DNA of 35,580 nt from Syntrophomonadaceae bacterium (GTDB taxonomy: Bacteria > Bacillota > Syntrophomonadia > Syntrophomonadales > Syntrophomonadaceae), in the NCBI GenBank assembly GCA_028692415.1, contig JAQUXM010000017.1:1-35580 (forward strand), read 5' to 3'. Of this stretch, positions 8,148 to 15,909 are shown piece by piece (position 1 is the stretch's first letter; each line of letters opens with the position of its first letter). A model generated the notes under the pieces. It ran no database searches, was not told where the DNA came from, and worked only from the letters and a program-made list of their open reading frames with translations. Position numbers and translations under genes: made by a program.

Positions 8148-8292
8148 CAACTTTCGTAGTTGACATATTATGCGGCACAACTAAATTGTCATTGCTGAGG
8201 CAACGCTTCTCCTTTGTCATTGCTATGAAACTACTGTGCTTGTCATTGCTATGAAACTACTGTGCTTGTCATTGCTATGAAAACTCGCGTAT
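8148..8292 (+). repeat. Leader module plus 26-bp tandem repeats of family 1
   Basis: 8148-8213 resembles 3776-3853 (AACTTTCGTAGTTGACA start). It is followed by two identical 26-bp units (8214-8239, 8240-8265) that begin TTGTCATTGCTATGAAACTA and a third diverged 27-bp unit (8266-8292). The unit start TTGTCATTGC equals the outer end of the inverted-repeat element that follows, so the units look like decayed or aborted element ends. One reverse-oriented unit is found at 15843-15863. Confidence 0.8.
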
Positions 8293-8293
8293 T

Positions 8294-8476
8294 TGTCATT
8301 GCGAGGAGCGTAAGCGACGCGGCAATCTTCCCCGGTCATTGCCGTATAAATGGAAAATGCTCTGACGCTTTTCGTTTAGCGTGGCGGGTTATTACCCGTG
8401 ATAATTGCGAGCGGTAGCGAAGCAATCTAAAATGACTTGGCGATGGATAGATTGCTTCGCTGCACTCGCAACGACA
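8294..8476. repeat. Family 1 repeat, second copy
   Basis: It begins TGTCATTGCGAGGAGCGTAA and shares with the copy at 3854 the core that contains GGCGGGTTATTACCCGTGAT. Here the right half is replaced by a separate hairpin: arm 8401-8429 (ending AGCGAAGCAATCTA) pairs with 8448-8476 (TAGATTGCTTCGC...). No coding frame of interest lies inside. Confidence 0.75.
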
Positions 8477-8489
8477 TATAATCCCCTGT

Positions 8490-8597
8490 CTCGTTGCAGC
8501 GGTGTGTTGCCCCCTACGGGGACTACTTATATTAGTTCCCTTCGGGAATGGTTGAATTATGTTGAAAACTGTTTTAAGGTTTCTTTCGATGCTTAAA
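8490..8597 (+). repeat. Degenerate family 2 element (copy F) with foreign hairpins
   Basis: The 5' piece CTCGTTGCAGCGGTGTG (8490-8506) and the 3' piece TTTCTTTCGATGCTTAAA (8580-8597) match the second half of copies A-E. Between them lie two small hairpins, CCCC/GGGG near 8511-8521 and TTCCC/GGGAA near 8536-8548, in place of the usual CTGC/GCAG hairpin. The first matches CCCCCTACGGGGACTACT near 18809. It is a partial or rearranged copy, upstream of tldD. Confidence 0.5.
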
Positions 8598-8767
8598 TTT
8601 GTTTGGTGATGGGAAAACATATTTAATAGAACTATGTGAGGCATGAGGCGTCACGAGTAAGGGGATGGTTCTCTTACCAGCCCTGCTTTGCGAAATTCTT
8701 GGCGGAAATCGGGCAATTGCCTTTAGTTTATTTAAGAAATGGAAATCAAGACAACAGGAGGCTGTTA
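8598..8767 (+). other. Remainder of the repeat-rich gap before tldD
   Basis: This stretch contains GTGAGGCATGAGGCGTCACG near 8635, a relative of the motif found twice as inverted copies at 15571 and 15709. An open frame continues upstream from tldD to 8636, but it has no ribosome binding site and consists of repeat-derived sequence. I see no gene here. The tldD ribosome binding site AGGAGG is at 8757-8762. Confidence 0.5.
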
Positions 8768-10195
8768 ATGTTAGATAAAAATTTAATTTCCAGGGTACTG
8801 GACGAAGCTATGCAAAAGGGCAGTGATTTTGCGGAAATCTATTATGAAGAAAAACAAGTAAGCAATGTATTTTGCGAAGATAATCGTATAGAAAAAGTCA
8901 ATAGCGGGCGGGAAAGAGGGGCCGGAATCAGAGCCGTCAAAGATGGCAATACAGCTTATGTATATACCAGTGATTTATCACTCGAAGGTCTATTGAAAGC
9001 AGCCGCCGTAGCCAATCATGTCGCCAGTGCCCAGGTTCGCAGTATTGACCGGGAGATTAACTTATCAATTAAAGAGCCGCGTTTTAACATGGAATACAAG
9101 CGTTTACCTGAACAGGTAGATTTTGAAGAAAAAATAGAGCAAGTCCTGGCGGCCAATGAACGGACCAGGAATTATGCACAGGAGATTCGGCAGGTTACCG
9201 TAGCCGCTGGAGACATGCAGCGCAAGATTCAAATAGCCAATAGCAATGGGGACTTGATAGAAGAAGAACAGGCCCGGGTCAGGCTAATCGTAAATGCGGT
9301 AGCTTCGCGGGAAGGTATGGTTCAAACCGGCTATGAATCGGCGGGAACGGTTGGCGGTTGGGAACTGCTGGATAATATTAATTTTGCCGAAATGGGCGAA
9401 AAAGCTGCACGGCTGGCGGTGGAAATGCTGTCGGCAAGACCAGCCCCGGCCGGGCGCATGCCAGTCGTAATGGCCTCGGAAGCTGGCGGTACGATGGTGC
9501 ATGAAGCTTGCGGTCATGGCTTGGAAGCCGACCTGGTGCAGAAAGGCCTCTCAGTATATCGCAAGCAACTGGGAGAGATGGTTGCCGCCGAGGGGGTCAG
9601 CGTTATTGATGACGCTACACTGCCCGGTCGTTATGGCAGCTATAGATTTGATGATGAGGGCAATTATGGGCAGCGGCAGGCTTTAATCGATAATGGCGAA
9701 CTGAAAGCGTATCTCTATGACTATCTTACAGCATCCAAGGAAGGAAAAAAGTTTAGCGCCAATGGCCGCCGCGAGTCCTATCAGCATAAACCCATCCCCC
9801 GGATGAGCAATACCTTCATTGCTCCCGGTAAAGATGACCCGGCAAGCATCCTTAAGGATACCAGGTCTGGACTGCTGGTTAAAAAAATGGGTGGGGGACA
9901 GGTGAATACTACCAACGGGGATTTTGTTTTTGATGTACAGGAGGCTTACATAATCAGTGAAGGGGAAATAAAATACCCGGTGCGGGGAGCCACGCTAATT
10001 GGCAATGGCCCTCAGGTCCTGGGGGATATTGATATGCTGGGGAACGACCTGGGCTTTTCCATTGGTACCTGCGGCAAGGATGGACAGGGAGTTCCGGTTG
10101 CTGATGCCCAGCCCACCATTCGAATAAAGCAAATGACGGTGGGCGGGACTGCGGTTGAAGATGGACCGCAGATTAAACGAATCAGAAGAAAGTAG
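8768..10195 (+). CDS. tldD: Metalloprotease TldD (peptidase U62 family)
   Basis: TldD is the catalytic half of the TldD/TldE heterodimeric zinc protease, which degrades unfolded peptides and matures some peptide products. The start ATG at 8768 has AGGAGG six bases upstream, giving 475 residues. The zinc motif HEACGH (residues 245-250, in GGTMVHEACGHGLEAD) is intact. The C-terminal half carries the conserved blocks around RMSNTFI and GQVNTTNGDFVF. It lies 10 bases before tldE, as expected for partners. Cellular substrates cannot be read from this context. Confidence 0.95.
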   Translation: MLDKNLISRVLDEAMQKGSDFAEIYYEEKQVSNVFCEDNRIEKVNSGRERGAGIRAVKDGNTAYVYTSDLSLEGLLKAAAVANHVASAQVRSIDREINLSIKEPRFNMEYKRLPEQVDFEEKIEQVLAANERTRNYAQEIRQVTVAAGDMQRKIQIANSNGDLIEEEQARVRLIVNAVASREGMVQTGYESAGTVGGWELLDNINFAEMGEKAARLAVEMLSARPAPAGRMPVVMASEAGGTMVHEACGHGLEADLVQKGLSVYRKQLGEMVAAEGVSVIDDATLPGRYGSYRFDDEGNYGQRQALIDNGELKAYLYDYLTASKEGKKFSANGRRESYQHKPIPRMSNTFIAPGKDDPASILKDTRSGLLVKKMGGGQVNTTNGDFVFDVQEAYIISEGEIKYPVRGATLIGNGPQVLGDIDMLGNDLGFSIGTCGKDGQGVPVADAQPTIRIKQMTVGGTAVEDGPQIKRIRRK

Positions 10196-10205
10196 GTTGT
10201 TACCG

Positions 10206-11546
10206 GTGGAGATAATACTCAAAAAAGCAGGAGAACAGGTACTTGATATAGCCCGCCAAAAAGGTGTTGAAGCTGAGGCGTTTCTTTTGCATGCCAGGGA
10301 ATTAGGGATTGAGATTATTGATGGTCGGATGGATACCCTGAAAGAAGCTGAGGAAATCGGGATAGGAATAAGAATAATTAACGATGGGCGGGTAGGCTTT
10401 GTCTACAGCAGCGATTTATCCGGCCCGGCCATTGCAGAAGCAGTTAATCATGCTCTGAGTATTTCCCGTTATACGGTTGCCGATGAGCATAACAAGCTGC
10501 CGCAGGGTAATTATGCTTATCCTGCGATGGCACTTTTTGATGATAATATTGTTTCCACCAGTCTGGAAGCCAAGATTGAGATGGCCCGGCAAATAGAGCG
10601 GGTTGCCCGCGCCAGTGATCCCCGGGTACGGATCATTGAGCGGGCCGGTTATGATGACCAGGAGTTTACGGCAGTTATTATGAACACCCACGGACTTTAT
10701 GCGGCTGGTCGTGCAAACTCCTGCGGTTTGTATATTTTTCTGGTAGCGGAAGAAGAGAATGATGCCCAGAACGGCTTTTCTTTCATGAGTAAAAAGCGGA
10801 TTCAGGAATTGCAGCCGGATGCCGTTGGCCAGGAAGCTGCCCGGCGCGCGGTTCGAAGTCTTAATGCCCGCAGCATTAATTCCGCGCAAATGCCTTGCAT
10901 TATGGAACCCTACGTAGTGACCAGATTTTTGGGTTTGTTTGCGCAAGTCGTTGATGCCGGAGCAGTGCAAAAGGGCAAATCATTATGGGAAAAACAAATC
11001 GGTCAACAAGTAGCTTCGACACAAGTCTCGCTGGTGGACGATTCTACCTATGCCGAGGGAATAGCGGCATTTCCATTTGATGGAGAAGGAATTCCCGCCC
11101 AAAGAAATACGGTGATAAAAGACGGTGTTTTACAAACCTTTTTATATGATAGTTATACTGCCGGCAAAGCAGGGGTTAAATCTACCGGCAACGGCCAGCG
11201 CGGGTCTTTTCGCAGTCTTCCTTACGTGGGCACCAGCAACTTTATACTGCAACCGGGCAATAAAAGCCCCGACCAGCTTATTAGGGAAGTACAAAAAGGT
11301 TTTTATGTTACGGAGCTTATGGGTATGCATACGGCCAATCCCATATCAGGTGACTTTTCTCTGGGGGCCTCCGGGCTGATGATTGAAAATGGCCAGTTAA
11401 CTTATCCGGTAAGGGGAGTTACTATAGCCGGAAATATGGTAAAATTCTCTAAGGATATTGAAGCCTTGGGTAATGATCTCTGCTTTTTTGGATCCCGAGC
11501 TGCAGCTACTATCCGTTTGAACAGTATGAGTATTGCTGGTGAATAG
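10206..11546 (+). CDS. tldE: TldD partner TldE (PmbA)
   Basis: The non-catalytic or regulatory partner of TldD, 446 residues from a GTG at 10206. The GTG is preceded by AGTAGG at 10191-10196. A TTG at 10155 would overlap tldD by 41 bases and add residues that family members lack. The HExxxH motif is absent at the equivalent place (EPYVVTRFLGLFAQ), as in TldE. Conserved blocks such as GNGQRGSFRSLPYVGTSNF and the C-terminal IEALGNDL are present. Assignment is firm; the exact start is moderately sure. Confidence 0.92.
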   Translation: MEIILKKAGEQVLDIARQKGVEAEAFLLHARELGIEIIDGRMDTLKEAEEIGIGIRIINDGRVGFVYSSDLSGPAIAEAVNHALSISRYTVADEHNKLPQGNYAYPAMALFDDNIVSTSLEAKIEMARQIERVARASDPRVRIIERAGYDDQEFTAVIMNTHGLYAAGRANSCGLYIFLVAEEENDAQNGFSFMSKKRIQELQPDAVGQEAARRAVRSLNARSINSAQMPCIMEPYVVTRFLGLFAQVVDAGAVQKGKSLWEKQIGQQVASTQVSLVDDSTYAEGIAAFPFDGEGIPAQRNTVIKDGVLQTFLYDSYTAGKAGVKSTGNGQRGSFRSLPYVGTSNFILQPGNKSPDQLIREVQKGFYVTELMGMHTANPISGDFSLGASGLMIENGQLTYPVRGVTIAGNMVKFSKDIEALGNDLCFFGSRAAATIRLNSMSIAGE

Positions 11547-11557
11547 GAGGTAACGAT

Positions 11558-12007
11558 ATGGATGGCCGGATATTAGTAATCAATGGCCCCAATCTTAATT
11601 TACTGGGCATGCGTGAGAAAGACATCTATGGTGAAAAAAGCCTGGAAGACATCAATCGCGAATTAAGAGTAATGGCCATGGAGAAGCAAGTCGAAATGAA
11701 TTTTTTCCAATCAAATCATGAAGGGGAAATTATCGATAGGATACAGGATGCGCGAGGGCAGGCGGATTGTATAATTATCAATGCCGGGGCTTTTACACAT
11801 TACAGTATAGCTATTCATGATGCATTAAAAGCTGTGGATATCCCCGTTATCGAAGTTCACCTTTCCAATATATTCAAGCGGGAAGCATTTCGGCAACAGT
11901 CGCTTATTTCGCCTATTGCAGTGGGAGGCATATTTGGTTTTGGGGCCTTAAGCTACAAAATGGCTTTTTTGGCGGCCTGTGAGATTATACGAGACCAGAC
12001 AGACTAG
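11558..12007 (+). CDS. aroQ: 3-dehydroquinate dehydratase, type II
   Basis: It catalyses the third step of the shikimate pathway, 3-dehydroquinate to 3-dehydroshikimate, as a dodecamer. The length is 149 residues, typical of type II. Catalytic Tyr24 (in DIYG), His101 (in EVHLSN), Asn75 (in INAGA) and Arg112 are present. The usual FRHxS motif reads FRQQS here, so the histidine after Arg112 is glutamine. GGAGG lies before the ATG. Together with the next two genes it reproduces the aroQ-pepQ-efp order of Bacillus. Confidence 0.95.
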   Translation: MDGRILVINGPNLNLLGMREKDIYGEKSLEDINRELRVMAMEKQVEMNFFQSNHEGEIIDRIQDARGQADCIIINAGAFTHYSIAIHDALKAVDIPVIEVHLSNIFKREAFRQQSLISPIAVGGIFGFGALSYKMAFLAACEIIRDQTD

Positions 12008-12016
12008 AGGTGCCCT

Positions 12017-13081
12017 GTGAATAAGAAACGTATCGAGAAGTTACGCCACCTGATGGAAAAGAATCAAGTAGATGCTTTTTTGATCAGCAAGCCGGAAAAT
12101 GTACGCTACCTCTCGGGATTTACCGGAGGCAGTGATGCCTGCCTGCTGATTAGCGCTCAGGAGAACTATCTCTTTACCGATTCTCGCTATCGAGAGCAAG
12201 TGAAACGAGAATGTTCGGGATGGCAGGTACTGGAGGAAAGACCGCCCGGCTTTGAAAAATTACAGGAAGCAAGCCGGGCCTATAAGCGAATCGGAGTAGA
12301 GAGTCATTATATTACATATCAGTTATTTCTGGACTTGGAGCAGAAGCTGGGGTCTAAAATCGTGGGCTTGAGCGGTCTGGTTGAAGAATTGCGGATTTGT
12401 AAAGATACAAGCGAGCTGAATTGCCTGCGGCAAGCGGCGCAAATCGGGGATGCAGTATTCAGCGATATAGCTTCAGTTCTAAAAGCAGGTCAAAGTGAGA
12501 TCCAGGTGGCCAATCAAATTGGCTATTTATTAAAGGAAAAAGGCTGCAGCAAGGAAGGATTTGATACCATTGTAGTCAGTGCGGAGAATGCCGCTCTGCC
12601 GCATGGACAACCAGGTTCACGAATTATTGAGACCGGTGATATGGTAACCATGGATTTTGGAGGCTTTTTCCAAGGCTATACCGGAGATATGACCAGAACG
12701 GTAGTGGTAAATCTGGCCGATAGCATTTTTAGGGATCGATACCTTAAAGTGCTGGAAGCCCAGCAAACTGGAGTGGCGATGGTTAAAGCCGGAGTGCGGG
12801 GTCAGGAAATTGATCAGGCGGTACGCAACTGCCTTAAAAAATATGATTTGGACCAGTATTTTCTGCATAGTACCGGGCATGGTCTGGGCTTGGAAATTCA
12901 TGAGCAGCCCCGGCTTTCTCCTCTAAGTGAGGACGTCTTGGCGGAGAATATGGTTATTACAATAGAACCGGGAGTTTATATTCCGGGCTGGGGAGGAATT
13001 CGTATAGAGGACAGCGTAATTGTTAAAAGGGATGGGTGCGAAGTGCTGACTCATTCTGATAGGAACCTGAAAATAGTTTAA
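12017..13081 (+). CDS. Xaa-Pro aminopeptidase / dipeptidase (M24B, YqhT type)
   Basis: A cytosolic creatinase-fold metallopeptidase that removes residues before proline. It has 354 residues from a GTG at 12017 that follows aroQ by nine bases. The N-terminal domain (about 1-125) is the creatinase-type cap. The five metal ligands are visible: two Asp in TMDFGGFFQGYTGDMTRT, His in TGHGLGLEIHEQP, and Glu in TIEPGVYIPG and RIEDSV. Such genes often sit next to efp, and both concern proline-rich sequences, but a functional link is inference. Confidence 0.93.
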   Translation: MNKKRIEKLRHLMEKNQVDAFLISKPENVRYLSGFTGGSDACLLISAQENYLFTDSRYREQVKRECSGWQVLEERPPGFEKLQEASRAYKRIGVESHYITYQLFLDLEQKLGSKIVGLSGLVEELRICKDTSELNCLRQAAQIGDAVFSDIASVLKAGQSEIQVANQIGYLLKEKGCSKEGFDTIVVSAENAALPHGQPGSRIIETGDMVTMDFGGFFQGYTGDMTRTVVVNLADSIFRDRYLKVLEAQQTGVAMVKAGVRGQEIDQAVRNCLKKYDLDQYFLHSTGHGLGLEIHEQPRLSPLSEDVLAENMVITIEPGVYIPGWGGIRIEDSVIVKRDGCEVLTHSDRNLKIV

Positions 13082-13093
13082 TGGAGGGATAAG

Positions 13094-13651
13094 ATGATAT
13101 CGGTTAATGATTTTAAGACCGGGGCTACTATTGAAATGGACGGGCAGGCTTTTCAGGTGGTAGAATTCCAGCATGTAAAACCTGGTAAAGGGGCTGCTTT
13201 TGTTAGGGCCAAATTAAAAAACGTAAAATCCGGAGGAGTCGTGGAAAAGACCTTCCGTGGCGGGGAGAAAGTTCCCAAGGCCCATTTGGACCGGAGGGAA
13301 ATGCAATATCTATATAATGATGGGGAAGGCTATGTATTTATGGATACCCAGAACTACGAACAAATGTCGGTAAGTGCAGCAACCATGGGCGATAATTCCA
13401 AATGGTTATTGGAGAACATGAATATAAACGTGCTGTTTTTCCAGGAAAACATCATCGGTATTGAAATACCCAACTTTGTGGAAATGAAGGTTATTGATAC
13501 AGAACCAGGCGTTAAAGGTGATACCGCGACCGGAGCCAGCAAGAATGCAGTTTTGGAAACCGGTGCGGTGGTTCAAGTGCCATTATTCATAAATACTGGC
13601 GATAGGCTGCGTATTGACACTCGTACCGGAGAATACATGGAAAGAGCATAA
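13094..13651 (+). CDS. efp: Translation elongation factor P
   Basis: EF-P rescues ribosomes stalled on polyproline. The 185 residues have the three beta-barrel domains of the family, from [10 protein letters not shown] to the C-terminal [11 protein letters not shown]. The loop that reaches the peptidyl transferase centre has Lys32 in KPGKGAAF, the residue that carries modification in many bacteria. GGAGGG lies seven bases before the ATG. The gene is last in the aroQ-pepQ-efp group, and a MITE-like element begins eight bases after its stop. Confidence 0.97.
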   Translation: MISVNDFKTGATIEMDGQAFQVVEFQHVKPGKGAAFVRAKLKNVKSGGVVEKTFRGGEKVPKAHLDRREMQYLYNDGEGYVFMDTQNYEQMSVSAATMGDNSKWLLENMNINVLFFQENIIGIEIPNFVEMKVIDTEPGVKGDTATGASKNAVLETGAVVQVPLFINTGDRLRIDTRTGEYMERA

Positions 13652-13659
13652 AAATTATT

Positions 13660-13825
13660 CTAGTACCCTGTCAACCCTAATTCTATATCTTCTTGTCGGT
13701 AAAATTCATGTATGACTGCGTTGTCGTCAATCGCAATACGTCCAGTATTACTCATTCCTCCGCCTTGTCCTGCATGAATTTTACTCGACAAATAATATAT
13801 ATAATTAAGATTGACAGGGTACTAG
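13660..13825. mobile_element. MITE-like element, CTAGTACCC family, copy 1
   Basis: It is a 166-bp element with perfect 15-bp terminal inverted repeats, CTAGTACCCTGTCAA at 13660-13674 and its reverse complement at 13811-13825. Subterminal arms also pair imperfectly (TTGTCGGTAAAATTCATG with CATGAATTTTACTCGACAA), so the whole element can fold as a long hairpin. A second copy in the opposite orientation is at 29363-29581. It has no open frame of note and probably moves with a transposase supplied elsewhere. Confidence 0.8.
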
Positions 13826-13831
13826 TTTAAT

Positions 13832-13893
13832 TCCTCCTTTTTAGTCAAATAATAAGATTAGATCTTAATTTGATTTGGATGTAAAAAGGAGGA
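13832..13893 (+). promoter_or_regulatory. Hairpin that sequesters the ribosome binding site of the next gene
   Basis: TCCTCCTTTTTA (13832-13843) is perfectly complementary to TAAAAAGGAGGA (13882-13893), which contains the Shine-Dalgarno sequence of the gene starting at 13900. Inside, TCAAAT/ATTTGA and TAAGAT/ATCTTA extend the fold around a TAG loop. In the folded state the ribosome binding site would be closed, so regulated translation is inferred. There is no U-run after the stem on this strand, so a plain terminator is less likely. Confidence 0.6.
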
Positions 13894-13899
13894 TGTCAG

Positions 13900-14337
13900 G
13901 TGAAGGATATTTCTGAAAAAGTCAGTTACCTGCAGGGTTTAAGTGAAGGTCTCAATATTCGCGAAGGGAGCCCGCAGGGTAAGATTATATCAGGTATTCT
14001 CAGTGTACTTGATGAGATTGCTGACAGCATAAAGGATATTGAGGAGGACTATGAAGAGTTAAAAGACTATGTGGAAAATATTGATGATGACCTTATGGAC
14101 CTGGAAGAAGAATGGCTTGGGGATGATGGGAAGTTTGTTCAAACCAGGTGTTCCAATTGTGGTGAAATACTGCATTTTGAGGCGGATATTTTAGATGACG
14201 ATGACAGTATTGAGATTATTTGCCCCAATTGCGATGAAGTAGTTTTTGTCCATGATGGTGGTTTTGATTTTGAGCCGTCCTTAAATGATGATGATATAAG
14301 CAGCAAAACAATGATGGAGAATCCTTCTCCCTCATAA
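13900..14337 (+). CDS. CD1247-type zinc-ribbon protein of unknown function
   Basis: A very acidic 145-residue protein starting with GTG. An N-terminal helical segment (about 1-75) is rich in Asp/Glu and likely forms a coiled coil. It is followed by a zinc ribbon CSNCGE...CPNCDE (about residues 85-113). The C-terminal 30 residues look disordered. Proteins of this build occur next to spoIIIA in Clostridia, at the place where Bacillus has yqhV, so a sporulation link is possible. Its ribosome binding site is buried in the hairpin at 13832-13893, and a strong terminator follows, so it is probably a single-gene unit. Confidence 0.8.
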   Translation: MKDISEKVSYLQGLSEGLNIREGSPQGKIISGILSVLDEIADSIKDIEEDYEELKDYVENIDDDLMDLEEEWLGDDGKFVQTRCSNCGEILHFEADILDDDDSIEIICPNCDEVVFVHDGGFDFEPSLNDDDISSKTMMENPSPS

Positions 14338-14351
14338 AAACGCCTTTAAGC

Positions 14352-14402
14352 AGGGGACAATTGTGTTAGGCATAAGCCAAAACATGATTGTCCCCTTTTT
14401 CT
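14352..14402 (+). terminator. Rho-independent terminator after the zinc-ribbon gene
   Basis: GGGGACAAT (14353-14361) pairs with ATTGTCCCC (14387-14395), directly followed by TTTTTC. The loop contains a further short hairpin, GGC/GCC. It separates the zinc-ribbon gene from the spoIIIA operon, so spoIIIA needs its own promoter between here and its start. Confidence 0.85.
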
Positions 14403-14438
14403 TGGAATAAATTACGCCAATATCCAATATCTATTTAG

Positions 14439-14577
14439 AAGCTATATAACGAGATGAAAAGATGTCCCCCGCTAAGCGGTCGGGTTGCTATTAACAAAAC
14501 CGGCGGCGGCTGCCAATCCCCCGCCTCGTTGCAGCGGTGCGGAATAAACTGTGCCGCAGTTTCTTACGATGCTTAAA
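14439..14577 (+). ncRNA. Structured element family 2, copy B, before spoIIIAA
   Basis: The outer arms are AACGAG (14448-14453) and CTCGTT (14525-14530), shorter than in other copies because the next bases have diverged. The first inner hairpin is stronger than elsewhere, CCGC/GCGG with loop TAA; the second is GGTT/AACC; the third GGCGG/CCGCC. The 3' hairpin AAACTG/CAGTTT and tail GATGCTTAAA are kept. Only about 40 bases separate its start from the preceding terminator, so it would be part of the spoIIIA leader RNA. Confidence 0.6.
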
Positions 14578-15562
14578 GATCAGGAAAGCTTTAAGGTGGT
14601 GTTCAAAACTGCTTGCGAATAAGGAAACCATACGCAAAGAAATAGGCTCTTATCTGCCGGCTGGCATCAAGGAAAAACTGCTCAAGCTGCCGGATGAATG
14701 CTATACCAAACTGGAGGAAATTCGCATTCGTGCTGCGAAACCGCTGCAACTCAGAATCGGGGAAGAAGACTATGGCTTGAGTTTACGAGCGGAGCTGGTG
14801 AAGGATTTATGCGAATCATACATCGTCACTGCAGATGATGTTTTTCGGATTCTTGCCTCTATCAGCGACAATTCCTTATATGCCTTTGAAGAAGAAATCA
14901 GAAGAGGATTTATAACCATCCCCGGGGGTCATCGGGTGGGACTGGCCGGGCAGGTAATACTGCAGGGCAATGAGGTCAAAACCATAAAGGATTTTTCCGG
15001 TATCTGTTTTAGGGTGGCCCGTGAGGTCAAGGATTGCGCCCGAACAATTATACCGCAAATTTGCGTTGGTTCGAAAGGGACTCCCGTAAACACGCTGATA
15101 ATATCACCGCCCCGTTGCGGTAAAACCACCATACTTAGGGATTTGGCCAGGTTGTTGTCCACGGGCAGCAAGCAGGGTGGAGCCCAGAACGTGGTAATTA
15201 TTGATGAACGATCAGAGATTGCCGGCTGTTACCGGGGAGTTCCCCAGTTGGAGGTTGGACCGCGTACCGATGTGTTGGATGCTTGTCCCAAGGCACTGGG
15301 TATGATGATGGCTATTCGCTCGCTTTCACCCCAGGTGCTGATAACCGATGAGATCGGCAGCCGGGAAGATCTGCAGGCTATAAATGATTGTGTTAATGCC
15401 GGGGTAGCGCTAATTAGCAGTATTCACGCCAAAAACCTGGATGATATCAAAAAACGGCCCCAGCTAAACCAACTGCTAAACACCGGAGTCTTTAAAACCC
15501 TGGTGGTTTTGTCCCGGCGCAGCGGACCAGGCCGGGTAGAAGAGATTATCAGCTTGGGTTGA
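14537..15562 (+). CDS. spoIIIAA: Stage III sporulation protein AA, ATPase
   Basis: SpoIIIAA is a mother-cell ATPase of the VirB11/secretion type, part of the SpoIIIA-SpoIIQ feeding channel. The Walker A motif is SPPRCGKTT (near residue 190) and the Walker B is VVIIDERSE. Conserved EEIRIR, IPGGHRVGLAG and ITDEIGS blocks are present. The start is a problem. The only ATG/GTG/TTG in frame is the GTG at 14537, which lies inside repeat copy B and has no ribosome binding site. AAGGTGGT at 14593-14600 points instead to a CTG at 14609, which would give the usual N-terminus of about 317 residues. I give the longer form because its start codon is standard. Confidence 0.9.
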   Translation: MRNKLCRSFLRCLKIRKALRWCSKLLANKETIRKEIGSYLPAGIKEKLLKLPDECYTKLEEIRIRAAKPLQLRIGEEDYGLSLRAELVKDLCESYIVTADDVFRILASISDNSLYAFEEEIRRGFITIPGGHRVGLAGQVILQGNEVKTIKDFSGICFRVAREVKDCARTIIPQICVGSKGTPVNTLIISPPRCGKTTILRDLARLLSTGSKQGGAQNVVIIDERSEIAGCYRGVPQLEVGPRTDVLDACPKALGMMMAIRSLSPQVLITDEIGSREDLQAINDCVNAGVALISSIHAKNLDDIKKRPQLNQLLNTGVFKTLVVLSRRSGPGRVEEIISLG

Positions 15563-15729
15563 TAAGAAAAGTGAGGCGTCAGGGGTAAGTGGCCCGGAGG
15601 CTGATTTAAGGCAGGAAAGCGGCCGCTTCCCTTTGGGGTTACAGAGTTTTTTCGTGGGCGGTAAACGAGAATGATGTGATGGGCGAGGGATAGTGTAATC
15701 AAATACGTCTCACGCCTCTTACCCCTCAC
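15563..15729. repeat. Gap with inverted GTGAGGCGT...GGGGTAAG copies
   Basis: GTGAGGCGTCAGGGGTAAG at 15571-15589 reappears in inverted form at 15709-15729 (CTCACGCCTCTTACCCCTCAC minus one base in length). The sequence between them is GC-rich and shows no ribosome binding site with a gene. The motif resembles the GTAAGGA heptamers at 16439 and a stretch near 8635. It splits spoIIIAA from spoIIIAB, which are adjacent in most genomes. Confidence 0.55.
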
Positions 15730-15863
15730 AATTATCACGGGTAATAACCCGCCACGATAAACGAAAAGCGTTAGAGCATTTTTCATTTATGCGGCAATGA
15801 CCGGGGAAGATTGCCGCGTCGCTTACGCTCCTCGCAATGACAAATACGCGAGTTTTCATAACA
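15730..15863 (-). repeat. Family 1 repeat, third copy, reverse orientation
   Basis: Read on the minus strand it begins with the tandem-type unit (15863-15843) and TGTCATTGCGAGGAGCGTAA, then the core up to CGGGTTATTACCCGTGAT at 15731. The far arm is missing. It lies inside the spoIIIA operon between spoIIIAA and spoIIIAB, so it is carried on the operon transcript. Confidence 0.75.
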
Positions 15864-15909
15864 ATAACTTTACATAGATGTTTGGTGCTGGACATGGAGG
15901 GGTAATGCA

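Noticed and set aside
8214-8292. CRISPR-like array from the 26-bp units
   Set aside because: Units are contiguous with no spacers, only three exist, and no cas gene is near.
8636-8767. N-terminal extension of TldD by 44 residues
   Set aside because: The extension is repeat-derived, has no ribosome binding site, and the ATG at 8768 has a good AGGAGG and gives the normal family length.
11882-11905. AroQ inactive because FRHxS is FRQQS
   Set aside because: The catalytic Tyr24, His101, Asn75 and Arg112 are present; the changed residue is not one of the catalytic pair, so I treat the enzyme as active.
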